This document shows positions 1 through 8,337 of a DNA stretch of 64,000 nt, in pieces. The stretch spans positions 62,001 to 126,000 of the forward strand of contig NZ_QLTS01000003.1 of the NCBI RefSeq assembly GCF_003269275.1, read 5' to 3'. The position numbers and the translations under genes are program-made. Position 1 is the first letter of the stretch. Every line of letters starts with the position of its first letter. Under the pieces are notes generated by a model. The model made no database searches. It saw only the letters and a list, made by a program, of their open reading frames with translations, and had not been told where the DNA came from. The DNA comes from Phascolarctobacterium faecium DSM 14760 (GTDB lineage: Bacteria > Bacillota > Negativicutes > Acidaminococcales > Acidaminococcaceae).

Positions 1-1041
1 GACACCGCACCCAGCCGCAGACTGCTCAATAACTTTCCTGACTGACTCTGACAACGGTACAGCAGCCACATGAAAATCATTCTCCTTTGTAATCACGATA
101 CCGCTTTTACTTGCCGTCCGCTCTAGTAAACTCATGATCTTTGCACGAACCTCTGCTAAAACCCTATCGTCAGCAGCCCTTGTTTCAATAGCAAGCTGCA
201 CTTTTCCAGGCACGATGTTCACAGCATTGGGAGTGACATTCAACTGACCCACGGTAGCTACAAACCTGTCATCAGCTTCAGCAAGCTCCTTAACTCCTAA
301 AATGACTTCCGCTGCAGCAGCCAAAGCATCTCTGCGGCGCCTCATGCTAGTAGTCCCGGCATGGTTAGCTTCTCCATGTAAAGTCAGGAATAATCTATCG
401 TAGCCTACAATAGCAGTCACCGCTCCGCAGGTCAGGCCACGTTCCTCCAAATCAGCGCCCTGTTCGATATGCAGTTCTACAAAAGCCGCCAGATCCTGAA
501 ACCCTACTGCGGCATCCTGCAACGCGCTATGCGGCAGTCCGGCTGCCTGCAGACATTCGGCCAGGGAGCCGCCTGTCAAATGCACGATAGACTCCGGCTG
601 CTGTTTTTTAAATTCGCCGCCGCGTACACGTACGCCAAAACAAGCCATACCAAAAGCCGTGCATTCTTCTTCGATCGTCGCAATTACCCGTACTGTTCGT
701 TTCGGGCGATAGCCCTCTTCCTGCCAGCTGCGCACACATTCCAGTGCTGCGACGATACCCAAAGCTCCGTCAAAATTTCCGCCTGCCGGTACGGTATCGA
801 GGTGTGAACCGCTCATGACGGCAGTCAGTTCAGGATTTCGTCCCACATAAGTCCCAATCAGATTCCCAATCGGGTCTACCTCTGCCAGCATGCCCGACTC
901 CAGCATTTCCCGCTGCAAAAAAGCCTGCGCCGCCAAATACTCTGCCGTATAGGAAAGACGCGTCGTCCCACCCTGCGGTAATGTTCCGTAAGCAGCCAAA
1001 GCAGCTATAGTTTTCTTAATCCGCTCATATTGTACCGCCAT
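1..1041 (-). CDS. M20-family N-carbamoyl-amino-acid / allantoate amidohydrolase (partial, C-terminus outside window)
   Basis: Open frame runs from an ATG at 1041 through the window edge, about 347 codons seen; the C-terminus is missing. The N-terminal part shows the metal-site motif SGSHLDTVPAGGNFDG (His80, Asp91) followed by an acidic ATIEEEC segment near residue 125, the pattern of di-metal M20 hydrolases acting on N-carbamoyl amino acids or ureido compounds such as allantoate. A later stretch (LHGEANHAGTTSMRRRRDA) matches the dimerisation/substrate region of this family. It lies 14 bp downstream of the NagD-like phosphatase gene on the same strand, so the two are probably co-transcribed. 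The family is clear; the substrate cannot be told from sequence. Confidence 0.85.
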   Translation of the reverse strand, partial: MAVQYERIKKTIAALAAYGTLPQGGTTRLSYTAEYLAAQAFLQREMLESGMLAEVDPIGNLIGTYVGRNPELTAVMSGSHLDTVPAGGNFDGALGIVAALECVRSWQEEGYRPKRTVRVIATIEEECTAFGMACFGVRVRGGEFKKQQPESIVHLTGGSLAECLQAAGLPHSALQDAAVGFQDLAAFVELHIEQGADLEERGLTCGAVTAIVGYDRLFLTLHGEANHAGTTSMRRRRDALAAAAEVILGVKELAEADDRFVATVGQLNVTPNAVNIVPGKVQLAIETRAADDRVLAEVRAKIMSLLERTASKSGIVITKENDFHVAAVPLSESVRKVIEQSAAGCGV

Positions 1042-1055
1042 AAAAATCTCTCACT

Positions 1056-1868
1056 TTAAAAATAGTCAGCCAGCTCTGAAGCGTGATTCAAAATAATATC
1101 AGGCTTGATGCTGCCATGCTCCACGTCAGCTAAAGTTGCCTCGCCGGTCAGAACCAGTATTGATAAAACACCGTTATTGAGCCCAAAAGCAATATCTGTC
1201 GATAAACGGTCGCCAACCATGGCAATTTCTTCCCGTTTATAGCCTGTCCTGGCTGTAATAACATCGATCATATAGTGATAGGGCTTGCCTAAAATCTGCT
1301 GCGGGGCCTTCCCTGTAGCAGTTTTAATCAGCTCGATCATGGCCCCGCAATCGGGAATAAATTCTCCGCCTTCGATCGGGCAGCGTACATCCGGGTGCGT
1401 TGCTACATAAGGCACGCCCCTGTCGATAAGTCTGCAGGCAATAGTCAGTGTTTCGTAATTCAAAGACATATCAAACCCAACCACAACGAAATCAGTACCT
1501 TCTTCCAGTGTCGTCGTTATGGTAAAGCCTGCCTCACGAATAGTTTTCTTCAGCTGTTCCGTCCCTAAAACAAATAATCTGGCCGCCGGCCGAAGCTGCT
1601 GCATATAATAAACAAAAGCATCCGAGGATATCAAAACATTATCACGAGTTACCTGTATCCCCATCCGCCCCATTTTTTCCACATAATGCTCGTGTCCTTT
1701 GGAGGAATTATTAGTTACCAGATAAAAATCACGTTCTGCGGCACGTAATTTCTGAAAAAATACATCCATCCCCGAGATTAATGTATTGCCTAAATTAATC
1801 GTACCATCCATATCAAACAAAAAACACTTGATATTTTTAAGTTTTGCACATTGTTTTTGATCAGTCAT
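1056..1868 (-). CDS. NagD/AraL-type HAD-IIA sugar phosphatase
   Basis: A 270-residue protein with the HAD motifs in order: motif I FLFDMDGTINLG (Asp19, Asp21), motif II LVTNNSSK near residue 52, and motif III MVGDRLSTDIAFGLNNG near residue 217. Between motifs II and III sits the large C2B-type cap typical of the NagD/AraL/p-nitrophenylphosphatase group, and the length is normal for it. These cytoplasmic enzymes dephosphorylate nucleotides or sugar phosphates with broad specificity. It is the first gene of a two-gene minus-strand unit with the M20 hydrolase. The gap to the divergent gene at 2032 is 163 bp and AT-rich, probably holding promoters in both directions. Confidence 0.85.
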   Translation of the reverse strand: MTDQKQCAKLKNIKCFLFDMDGTINLGNTLISGMDVFFQKLRAAERDFYLVTNNSSKGHEHYVEKMGRMGIQVTRDNVLISSDAFVYYMQQLRPAARLFVLGTEQLKKTIREAGFTITTTLEEGTDFVVVGFDMSLNYETLTIACRLIDRGVPYVATHPDVRCPIEGGEFIPDCGAMIELIKTATGKAPQQILGKPYHYMIDVITARTGYKREEIAMVGDRLSTDIAFGLNNGVLSILVLTGEATLADVEHGSIKPDIILNHASELADYF

Positions 1869-2031
1869 GCCAAGCTCCTATAATTCATAATCATATGTTT
1901 ATTATATAGTATTTTACTGTTGAGGTAAAATTTTTCCCGCTTTATTTAGACTTTATTTTTTAAAGTTACTTGTTTTTTTATTCTTTTAGTGTTAAACTAA
2001 AATAAGAACAGTAAAGGAGCGTGTTTAACTT

Positions 2032-3404
2032 ATGAAAAAATATGACGCATTGATCATCGGCTTTGGCAAAGGTGGAAAAACACTGGCAGCTGCCCTCGGC
2101 AAAAAAGGAATCAAAACAGCTGTTATTGAAAAATCTCCGCTGATGTACGGCGGTACCTGCATAAACATCGGCTGTATTCCTACAAAAAAACTCATCCATA
2201 CTGCAGCTGACGCTAAAAAAATCAGCAGGCAGATTATTCTGAAAAAAATAATTTTTATGCTGCTGCCATTCGTGAAAAAAATACTTTAACTGCGCTTTTG
2301 CGTCAGAAAAACTATGATAATGTCGCTGCAGCTGCAGATATTTATACCGGTGCCGCCCGTTTTCAGACTGACCATACGGTAGAAGTCCAGTTGCCGGACG
2401 GAAAAATATCTTTATACGGCGAAAAAATTTTTATAAATACCGGTTCTGAACCCGTCATTCCTCCGATCACAGGCTTACAGCTGAGCAAGCGTGTTTATAC
2501 CAGTACTACTTTAATGGAACTCAGCACCCTGCCACAAAGACTGGTTATCATCGGCGGTGGCTATATCGGTCTGGAATTTGCCGCCATGTATGCTAATTAT
2601 GGCTCCATGGTCACTGTTCTGGAATACGGCAATACCTTCATCCCGCGTGAAGACCGCGATATTGCCAATGTTATCCAAACACGTTTGGAAGAGCTGGGCG
2701 TTCGCTTTATCTTTAATGCACAGGTCGATGAAATAACCGACGAAAACGAATTGACTACTGTCAGCTATCTTGAGCGCAGCAGCGGTATGTCCGTTAAAAT
2801 TCCAGCTGACGCTGTATTGGTAGCCACAGGACGCAAAGCAAGCACAGCAAGCCTTAATCTTGAAGCCGCCGGCGTTGCCGTAAATGAACGCGGCGAAATC
2901 ATCGTCAATGAATTACTGCAGACAACCGTCCCTCATATCTGGGCGCTTGGTGACGTTAAAGGCGGACTGCAGTTCACTTACATCTCCCTGGATGACTTCC
3001 GCATTATTAAAGAGCAGCTTTTCGGTCAAAACGACCGTACAACAGCTAACCGGCCGCCTGTCGCCTATTCCGTTTTTCTAGACCCTACCTTTGCACGCGT
3101 CGGCCTCAGTGAAGCAGAAGCACTGCTGTCCGGCCATAAGATCAAAGTTGCCAAAATCGCAGAAGCAGCCAGTCCCAGGGCTCGCCTGTTTGGCAGCACT
3201 TCCGGTTACCTGAAGGCTATTGTTGATGCTGAAAGCAACAAAATCCTCGGTGCGGCATTTTTCTGCAGCGAAGCCTCGGAAATCATCAATATCGTCCAAC
3301 TGGCAATGAAGGCCAACCTGGATTATACCGTTCTGCGGGATAATATTTATACACATCCTTCTATGAGCGAATTTTTAAATGATTTGTTTTCAACTTTAGA
3401 TTAA
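2032..3404 (+). pseudogene. rclA: RclA-like pyridine nucleotide-disulfide oxidoreductase, interrupted by a frameshift
   Basis: Two adjoining frames together encode one flavoprotein of the RclA (YkgC) group. Codons from 2032 give [19 protein letters not shown] and the redox site [18 protein letters not shown]. The second frame (ATG at 2298) gives the NAD-binding region IIGGGYIGLEFAAMYANYGS and the C-terminal interface THPSMSEFLNDLFS. Between them the frame changes by -1 at a run of seven A at 2242-2248; an eighth A would restore a continuous protein through [20 protein letters not shown], which is readable in the second frame upstream of 2298. RclA enzymes are FAD-dependent reductases with a Cys-x4-Cys pair, linked to copper and reactive-chlorine resistance. 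The cause may be a real mutation, slippage or a sequencing error. It heads an operon with an HxlR regulator and a rhodanese. Confidence 0.8.
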
Positions 3405-3416
3405 AGGAGTATTTTT

Positions 3417-3872
3417 ATGAGTCAGCAATATCCCTTTCAATGTAATATCGCTCAAGCACTCAATATTATCGGCGACAAATGGTCTCTGCTCATTCTGCAT
3501 GGTATTATGAGCGGACACCAGACCTATAAAGAGATTTACAACAGCCTGGAAGGCCAGATTGCCAGCAATCTGCTTTCCAGCCGCCTGAAAGCGCTTGAAG
3601 CCGACGGACTGATCAGCAGCGATTTATACCAGAAGCATCCGCCCCGCTACCGTTATACACTTACACCTGCTGGCGAGGATTTGAATATCGTTTTTAACAG
3701 CCTGGTGCTTTGGGGTGAAAAACATCTTACTACCTGCTATAAACGCCTGATCCATAAAAGCTGTAATCATACTGTAGAAACACATTACTATTGTCCCCAT
3801 TGCCAGCAAACTGTTGCTGAAGATCAATTAGCAGTAGTTGCCGCCGAAGAAAAGGAGCATCAGCATGAGTAA
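3417..3872 (+). CDS. HxlR-family transcriptional regulator
   Basis: A 151-residue winged-helix protein with the HxlR signature: LNIIGDKWSLLILHGIMSG near residues 17-35, then SRLKALEADGLI and the wing RYRYTLTPAG. HxlR proteins are dimeric cytoplasmic regulators, many of them sensing electrophiles or oxidants through an N-terminal Cys; here the Cys is at residue 9 (FQCNIAQAL). The C-terminus adds a CPHC pair (YYCPHCQQT) that is not part of the usual core and could bind metal or act in redox sensing (inference). RBS AAAGGAG precedes the ATG. It starts 12 bp after the RclA-like gene and overlaps the rhodanese start by 8 bp, so it probably controls this redox operon. Confidence 0.85.
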   Translation: MSQQYPFQCNIAQALNIIGDKWSLLILHGIMSGHQTYKEIYNSLEGQIASNLLSSRLKALEADGLISSDLYQKHPPRYRYTLTPAGEDLNIVFNSLVLWGEKHLTTCYKRLIHKSCNHTVETHYYCPHCQQTVAEDQLAVVAAEEKEHQHE

Positions 3873-4293
3873 ATGGAGTATCTTCGCACTTTGCATCATT
3901 GCAGCAGTCGGGCTTTGGTTCTACAACAACGGCGCCTGTCCTTTACAGGCTATGAGCCCCAGCAGCGATACTGCTTCATCAGGAAGCTATCAGCAAATAA
4001 CTGCGTCTCAGGTCAAAGAACGTCTTGATAAAGGTGATAAGATTACTGTTATTGATGTTCGCACCCCTGACGAATATGCAGCCGGGCATATTCCCGGCAG
4101 TCTTTTGATTCCTTTTGATGAAATCAAAGTAAAATCCGATCAGTTGCCGCAGGATAAAAATACTGAAATAGTGGTATACTGCCGCAGCGGCAGACGCAGT
4201 GCAATCGCTGCAGATACCCTGATTTCATTAGGCTATGCAAAAATTTATGACTTAGGAGCAGTCAGCTCCTGGACCTATGGTTTGGAAAAATAA
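3865..4293 (+). CDS. Membrane-anchored rhodanese-domain protein
   Basis: The start is placed at 3865 because AAAGGAG lies 8 bp upstream and the protein then begins MSKWSIFALCIIAAVGLWFY, an N-terminal membrane anchor or uncleaved signal; an in-frame earlier start would only add residues inside the upstream gene. After a short linker comes a single rhodanese domain with VIDVRTPDEYAAGHIPG and the active-site loop VVYCRSGRRS carrying the catalytic Cys. Rhodaneses carry persulfide sulfur; this one should face the cell exterior or periplasm. It ends the operon with the HxlR regulator and the RclA-like reductase, a setting that suggests thiol or sulfane stress handling (inference). Confidence 0.85.
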   Translation: MSKWSIFALCIIAAVGLWFYNNGACPLQAMSPSSDTASSGSYQQITASQVKERLDKGDKITVIDVRTPDEYAAGHIPGSLLIPFDEIKVKSDQLPQDKNTEIVVYCRSGRRSAIAADTLISLGYAKIYDLGAVSSWTYGLEK

Positions 4294-4299
4294 GTAAAG

Positions 4300-4338
4300 T
4301 AAAAGGCGGGTTCATTAAGAACCCGCCTTTTATTTTAC
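4300..4338. terminator. Bidirectional intrinsic terminator
   Basis: A 12-bp perfect stem AAAGGCGGGTTC / GAACCCGCCTTT (4302-4313, 4319-4330) with a 5-nt loop, flanked by A-rich and T-rich sides. It separates the convergent rhodanese gene and the ABC importer operon and can serve both. Confidence 0.9.
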
Positions 4339-4343
4339 TTTAC

Positions 4344-5138
4344 TTAACTGAGCAGCAGTCTATCACTGTCCAGCATATCACCGCTGGCCTGCTCAAACAT
4401 CTTCAAAAGATCAGGAATCGTCAAACGCGACTTTTCTTCACCTTCGACATCAATAATTACCCGTCCGTTATGCAGCATGATCAGCCTGTTTCCGCAGCGC
4501 AAAGCGTCACGCATATTATGAGTAATCATCAGCGTCGTCAAATGATCCCTGTTAACGATCCGTTCCGTCAAAGCCAGAACTTTAGCAGCTGTTTTCGGAT
4601 CCAGGGCTGCCGTATGTTCATCTAACAAAAGCAGCTTTGGTTTGATCAGCGTTGCCATCAGCAGCGTTAACGCCTGCCTCTGGCCGCCGGAAAGCAGCCC
4701 GACTTTAGCAGTCATTCTGTTTTCCAGACCCAGATCCAGCTCCTGCAGCAATTCGCTGAACCAAGTCTGATTATCGCTGTCCAAGCCCCATTTTAATCCA
4801 GGCGTTTTACCCCGTCTGGCGGCAATAGCAAGATTTTCTTCGATCATCATCCCCGCAGCAGTACCCATCATCGGATCCTGGAAGACACGCCCAATATATT
4901 TGGCCCGTTTATGTTCCGGCGTTTTTGTAATATCATTACCGTCAATAATGATCTTTCCACTGTCGATTGGAAAAACTCCGGCAATAGAATTCATCAAAGT
5001 CGACTTACCGGCGCCATTACCGCCGATGACCGTTACAAAATCACCCGGTTTCAAATGCAGCGATAAACCCTGCAGAGCTTTTTTCTCATTGATTGTTCCT
5101 GCAAAAAATGTCTTACAGATATTTTCAACACGCAGCAT
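4344..5138 (-). CDS. ABC transporter ATP-binding protein (TrpXYZ-type importer)
   Basis: A 264-residue ATPase with Walker A VIGGNGAGKST (about residues 37-47), signature LLSGGQRQALTLLMA, Walker B KPKLLLLDEHTAALDP and switch His in MITHNMRD. It starts immediately after the permease stop codon (5139), and together with the upstream lipoprotein genes forms a three-component importer. The permease and binding-protein types (BPD_transp_2 fold and ABC_sub_bind fold) are those of the TrpXYZ family, reported for tryptophan/tyrosine-like or other small aromatic and amino-acid solutes. Substrate here is unknown. Last gene of the minus-strand unit, followed by the terminator at 4300. Confidence 0.9.
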   Translation of the reverse strand: MLRVENICKTFFAGTINEKKALQGLSLHLKPGDFVTVIGGNGAGKSTLMNSIAGVFPIDSGKIIIDGNDITKTPEHKRAKYIGRVFQDPMMGTAAGMMIEENLAIAARRGKTPGLKWGLDSDNQTWFSELLQELDLGLENRMTAKVGLLSGGQRQALTLLMATLIKPKLLLLDEHTAALDPKTAAKVLALTERIVNRDHLTTLMITHNMRDALRCGNRLIMLHNGRVIIDVEGEEKSRLTIPDLLKMFEQASGDMLDSDRLLLS

Positions 5139-6023
5139 TTATTTCACCGCCTTTCGCAGACCAAGCTTACTTTTAATAAGCGGCAGCGACAACGCAAACG
5201 CTACCAGAATAGCTGTAAACAGCTTCAGATCGTTTGGCGGCATTCCCATCTGCAGTACAGCGGCAATAACCAGACGATAAACGATAGAGCCCAGCACAAC
5301 GCTGATGATGCAGTTTTTAAAGCTGCGGGTACCAAACAGTACCTCACCGATAATGACTGAAGCCAGACCGATAACGATCGTGCCTGTACCCATGCCGACG
5401 TCGGCAAAACCATTATTCTGTGCTACTAAAGCACCGCTCAAAGCTACCAGGGCATTACTTATCAGCAGCCCGAGAATGATCGTAAAATTAGTATCCACGC
5501 CCTGCGCCCTGATCATCTGCGGGTTAAAGCCTGTAGCACGAATAGCCGCGCCTATTTCCGTACCAAAAAACCAATAAATCAAACCTCCGATCAAAAGTGA
5601 GCTGACGATACCCACACACAATACAGCCTGAGCATTACTGAAACCACCAATATCACGCATAATGGAAAATACTGTATCTACACGCAGCAGCGACAAGTTA
5701 GCCTTACCCATTACACGCAGATTGACAGAATATAAAGCGATCATCGTCAAAATGCCGGCCAGCAGAGCCGGTATTTTGAGCTTAGTATGTAAAAGTCCGG
5801 TCGCAACGCCAGCCAGCATACCAGCCAGCATCGCCGCACCAAAAGCCAGCCACGGAGAATATCCGCCAGCTAGTAAAGAAGCTGCTACAGCAGCTCCCAG
5901 CGGAAAACTTCCTTCCACCGTCAAATCAGCAATATCCAAAACTCTGTAAGTTATATATACGCCCAGTGCCATGATCGCCCATAAAAGTCCCTGTGCTATC
6001 GTTGGCATCAATAAGTCTATCAT
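5139..6023 (-). CDS. ABC transporter permease (TrpY-like, BPD_transp_2 fold)
   Basis: A 294-residue integral membrane protein, mostly hydrophobic, with eight or nine predicted spans. It begins MIDLLMPTIAQGLLWAIMALGV and contains the conserved ITYRVLDIADLTVEGSFPLG segment and a late GLASVIIGEVLFG coupling region, typical of the single-permease importers allied to branched-chain amino acid permeases. It sits between the substrate-binding gene (70 bp upstream) and the ATPase gene (adjacent). A terminator-like hairpin in the 70-bp gap should make it less expressed than the binding protein. Confidence 0.9.
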   Translation of the reverse strand: MIDLLMPTIAQGLLWAIMALGVYITYRVLDIADLTVEGSFPLGAAVAASLLAGGYSPWLAFGAAMLAGMLAGVATGLLHTKLKIPALLAGILTMIALYSVNLRVMGKANLSLLRVDTVFSIMRDIGGFSNAQAVLCVGIVSSLLIGGLIYWFFGTEIGAAIRATGFNPQMIRAQGVDTNFTIILGLLISNALVALSGALVAQNNGFADVGMGTGTIVIGLASVIIGEVLFGTRSFKNCIISVVLGSIVYRLVIAAVLQMGMPPNDLKLFTAILVAFALSLPLIKSKLGLRKAVK

Positions 6024-6050
6024 CTATCTTCCTCCTGTGATATATCCGTA

Positions 6051-6087
6051 AAAACGGGTCTCTCCTCTAAAACAAGGAGAAACCCGC
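6051..6087 (-). terminator. Intercistronic terminator/attenuator between binding protein and permease genes
   Basis: On the minus strand CGGGT and ACCCG arms (6082-6086 and 6055-6059), extended by CTCCTT/AGGAGA pairing, are followed directly by TTTT. Partial termination here would give excess binding protein over the membrane components. Confidence 0.65.
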
Positions 6088-6093
6088 GCTTGT

Positions 6094-7092
6094 TTATTTA
6101 GAGCTTTCTGCTGCCTTCAGCAGATCTTCGGGAATCTTGATGCCGATTTTTTCAGCATTTTCCTTGTTGATAATGACCTTAAAAGATTTCTGCAGCTGGA
6201 TAGGCATTGTCTGGGGTTTAGTCTTGCCGCTCAGAATATCGCCGGCCATTTCACCTGTTTGTTCGCCCAACTGATAATAATCGATCGCCAGAGTAGCTAC
6301 GCCTCCGGCCATGACCATCCCGCCCTCGCCGCAAACTACGGCCAGTTTAGCCGGCTCAGTTACCTGGGCCAGTGTCGGCATTGCCGAAGCCAGCACATTA
6401 TCTGTCGGCACGTAAACAGCATCTACTTTGCCGACCAGACTTTGAGCAGCCTGCTGGATATCATTGACATTAGATACAGTCGCTTCCTCTACCTGCACGC
6501 CCTTCTCTGCCGCATATTTTTTCAGCAGCTCTGCCTGCAGCTGTGAATTGACTTCACTGGAACAATAGATCGTACCAATAGTTTTAGCACCAGGCACTAA
6601 CTTAAGCAGCAGTTTCAGCTGCTCTTTAATCGGATTCATATCGCTGGTCCCTGTAACATTACCTTTAGGTTCACTGTTGGAAGCAACCAGCTTTGCTGCC
6701 TCATAATCTGTAACCGCTGTTGCTACGATAGGAATATCCTTGGTAGCATTGGCCATCGTCTGGGCCGCTGGAGTAGCGATAGCGCAGATCAAGTCTACTT
6801 TATTGCTGACAAAACGCTGTGCGATATTCTGCAGGTTAGACTGATCTGCCTGCGCATTCTGCCGATCATATTTTACATTTTCATTCTCTTTAAAGCCTTT
6901 AGCTGCCATTCCCGCTATAAAGCCTTTATTGGCGGCATCCAAAGCATCATGTTCAACTAGTTGGACAATACCTACATTTACTACTTTCTTACTGTTATCG
7001 GCAGCCTTTTTTTCGCCGCCGCAGCCCGCTAAAAGTCCTAAAGACAAAGTCAGGGCAATGCCTGCTGCTAAAGCACGCATTTTTTTGTTCAT
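6094..7092 (-). CDS. ABC substrate-binding lipoprotein, copy 1 (TrpX-like)
   Basis: The start at 7092 puts GGAAGG 9 bp upstream; an ATG at 7101 is too close to that site. The N-terminus MNKKMRALAAGIALTLSLGL followed by LAGCGG is a lipoprotein signal with lipobox Cys. The mature part has the ABC_sub_bind fold: NVGIVQLVEHDALDAANKGF, then AQRFVSNKVDLICAIATP and NVTGTSDMNPI. It binds the importer substrate outside the membrane. It lies directly upstream of the permease gene and is paralogous to the next gene upstream (7241-8239), from which it is separated by a terminator, so it probably has its own promoter. Confidence 0.88.
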   Translation of the reverse strand: MNKKMRALAAGIALTLSLGLLAGCGGEKKAADNSKKVVNVGIVQLVEHDALDAANKGFIAGMAAKGFKENENVKYDRQNAQADQSNLQNIAQRFVSNKVDLICAIATPAAQTMANATKDIPIVATAVTDYEAAKLVASNSEPKGNVTGTSDMNPIKEQLKLLLKLVPGAKTIGTIYCSSEVNSQLQAELLKKYAAEKGVQVEEATVSNVNDIQQAAQSLVGKVDAVYVPTDNVLASAMPTLAQVTEPAKLAVVCGEGGMVMAGGVATLAIDYYQLGEQTGEMAGDILSGKTKPQTMPIQLQKSFKVIINKENAEKIGIKIPEDLLKAAESSK

Positions 7093-7197
7093 AATAACCA
7101 TCCTTCCATTCTACAGTATCACTTTTGATCCTTGACGAACACATATAAGGATAGAATAATTCTATCATTTATTATCACAAAACACAAACAAAACAAT

Positions 7198-7235
7198 AAA
7201 AACAGGGCTGTTTCGTAACAAACCAGCCCTGTTTT
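7198..7235 (-). terminator. Intrinsic terminator after binding-protein copy 2
   Basis: Arms ACAGGGCTG and CAGCCCTGT (7202-7210, 7223-7231) enclose a 12-nt loop. On the minus strand the hairpin is followed by TTTTTATTGTTTT. It separates the two tandem binding-protein genes into distinct units. Confidence 0.85.
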
Positions 7236-7240
7236 GTATT

Positions 7241-8239
7241 TTATTTTACGATCTCAGCCTTAGCCAAAATATCCTGCGGAATCGTAATCCCATTGCGTTT
7301 GGCAGTAGTCTCGTTCACTACGACCTTAAACTCTTTCTGCATCTGGACAGGCATTGTCTGAGGTTTGCCCTTACCGCTCAGGATCTCAGCAGCCATCACG
7401 CCGGTCTGTTCACCAAGTTTATAATAATCAATACCTAAAGTAGCCAGACCTCCAGCCCGTACCGGATCACTTTCGCCGCAAATAACAGGCAGCCGGGCTT
7501 CATCTGTTACTGCTACCAAAGTCGGCATTGACGAAGCCATCACATTGTCGGTCGGAACATAAACCGCATCGACTTTACCAACCAGACTATGCGCAGCCTG
7601 CTGGATATCATTAACTGTAGAAACCGTAGCTTCGATAACATTGATGCCTTTATCACCTGCCAGCTTTTTCAAAACATCGACCTGCAGCTGTGAATTGACT
7701 TCGCTGGAACTGTACACGGTTCCAATATTTTTTGTCTGCGGCGCTATCTTCAAAAGCAGCTCCAACTGCTGGTCAATCGGATTCATATCACTGGTTCCCG
7801 TAACATTGCCTTTCGGCTCGTTATTAGAAGCAGCCAGCTTTGCTACCTCATAATCGGTAACCGCCGTCGCTACAATGGGTATATCTTTCGTAGCATTAGC
7901 CATCGTCTGAGCCGTCGGCGTAGCGATAGCACAAATCAGATCCACCTTATTACTGACAAAACGCTGTGCGATATTCTGCAGATTAGACTGATCAGCCTGT
8001 GCGTTCTGCCGGTCATATTTTACATTTTCATTTTCTTTAAAGCCTTTAGACGCCATACCTGCCACAAAGCCTTTATTGGCGGCATCCAATGCACCATGTT
8101 CTACCAGCTGGGCAATACCAACCGTTACCATTTTTTTACTGTCGTCAGCCTTCTTTTCGCCGCCGCAGCCAGCTAAAGCTCCTACTGCCATCAGCAGAGC
8201 TACACCTGCAGCTAAACTGCGTAAATTCTTTCTGTTCAT
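7241..8239 (-). CDS. ABC substrate-binding lipoprotein, copy 2 (TrpX-like)
   Basis: A 332-residue paralogue of the neighbouring binding protein, identical over long stretches (for example AQRFVSNKVDLICAIATP) and different mainly in the second half (APQTKNIGTVYSSSEVNSQ, CGESDPVRAGGLATLGIDYY). Lipoprotein signal with LAGCGG lipobox. The start at 8239 has GGAAGG 9 bp upstream. No second permease or ATPase accompanies it, so it most likely shares the downstream transporter and gives it a second ligand range (inference). Confidence 0.86.
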   Translation of the reverse strand: MNRKNLRSLAAGVALLMAVGALAGCGGEKKADDSKKMVTVGIAQLVEHGALDAANKGFVAGMASKGFKENENVKYDRQNAQADQSNLQNIAQRFVSNKVDLICAIATPTAQTMANATKDIPIVATAVTDYEVAKLAASNNEPKGNVTGTSDMNPIDQQLELLLKIAPQTKNIGTVYSSSEVNSQLQVDVLKKLAGDKGINVIEATVSTVNDIQQAAHSLVGKVDAVYVPTDNVMASSMPTLVAVTDEARLPVICGESDPVRAGGLATLGIDYYKLGEQTGVMAAEILSGKGKPQTMPVQMQKEFKVVVNETTAKRNGITIPQDILAKAEIVK

Positions 8240-8337
8240 TACTACCATCCTTCCATTCTACAAAATTCTACTTACAGCCTGGCAATTCCAAACTGAGATT
8301 ATCGTTATTCTAACATCAATTATCAGAAAAATCAAAC

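Noticed and set aside
469-807. 112-codon plus-strand frame
   Set aside because: It lies antisense inside the M20 amidohydrolase gene, has no ribosome site and no recognisable domain.
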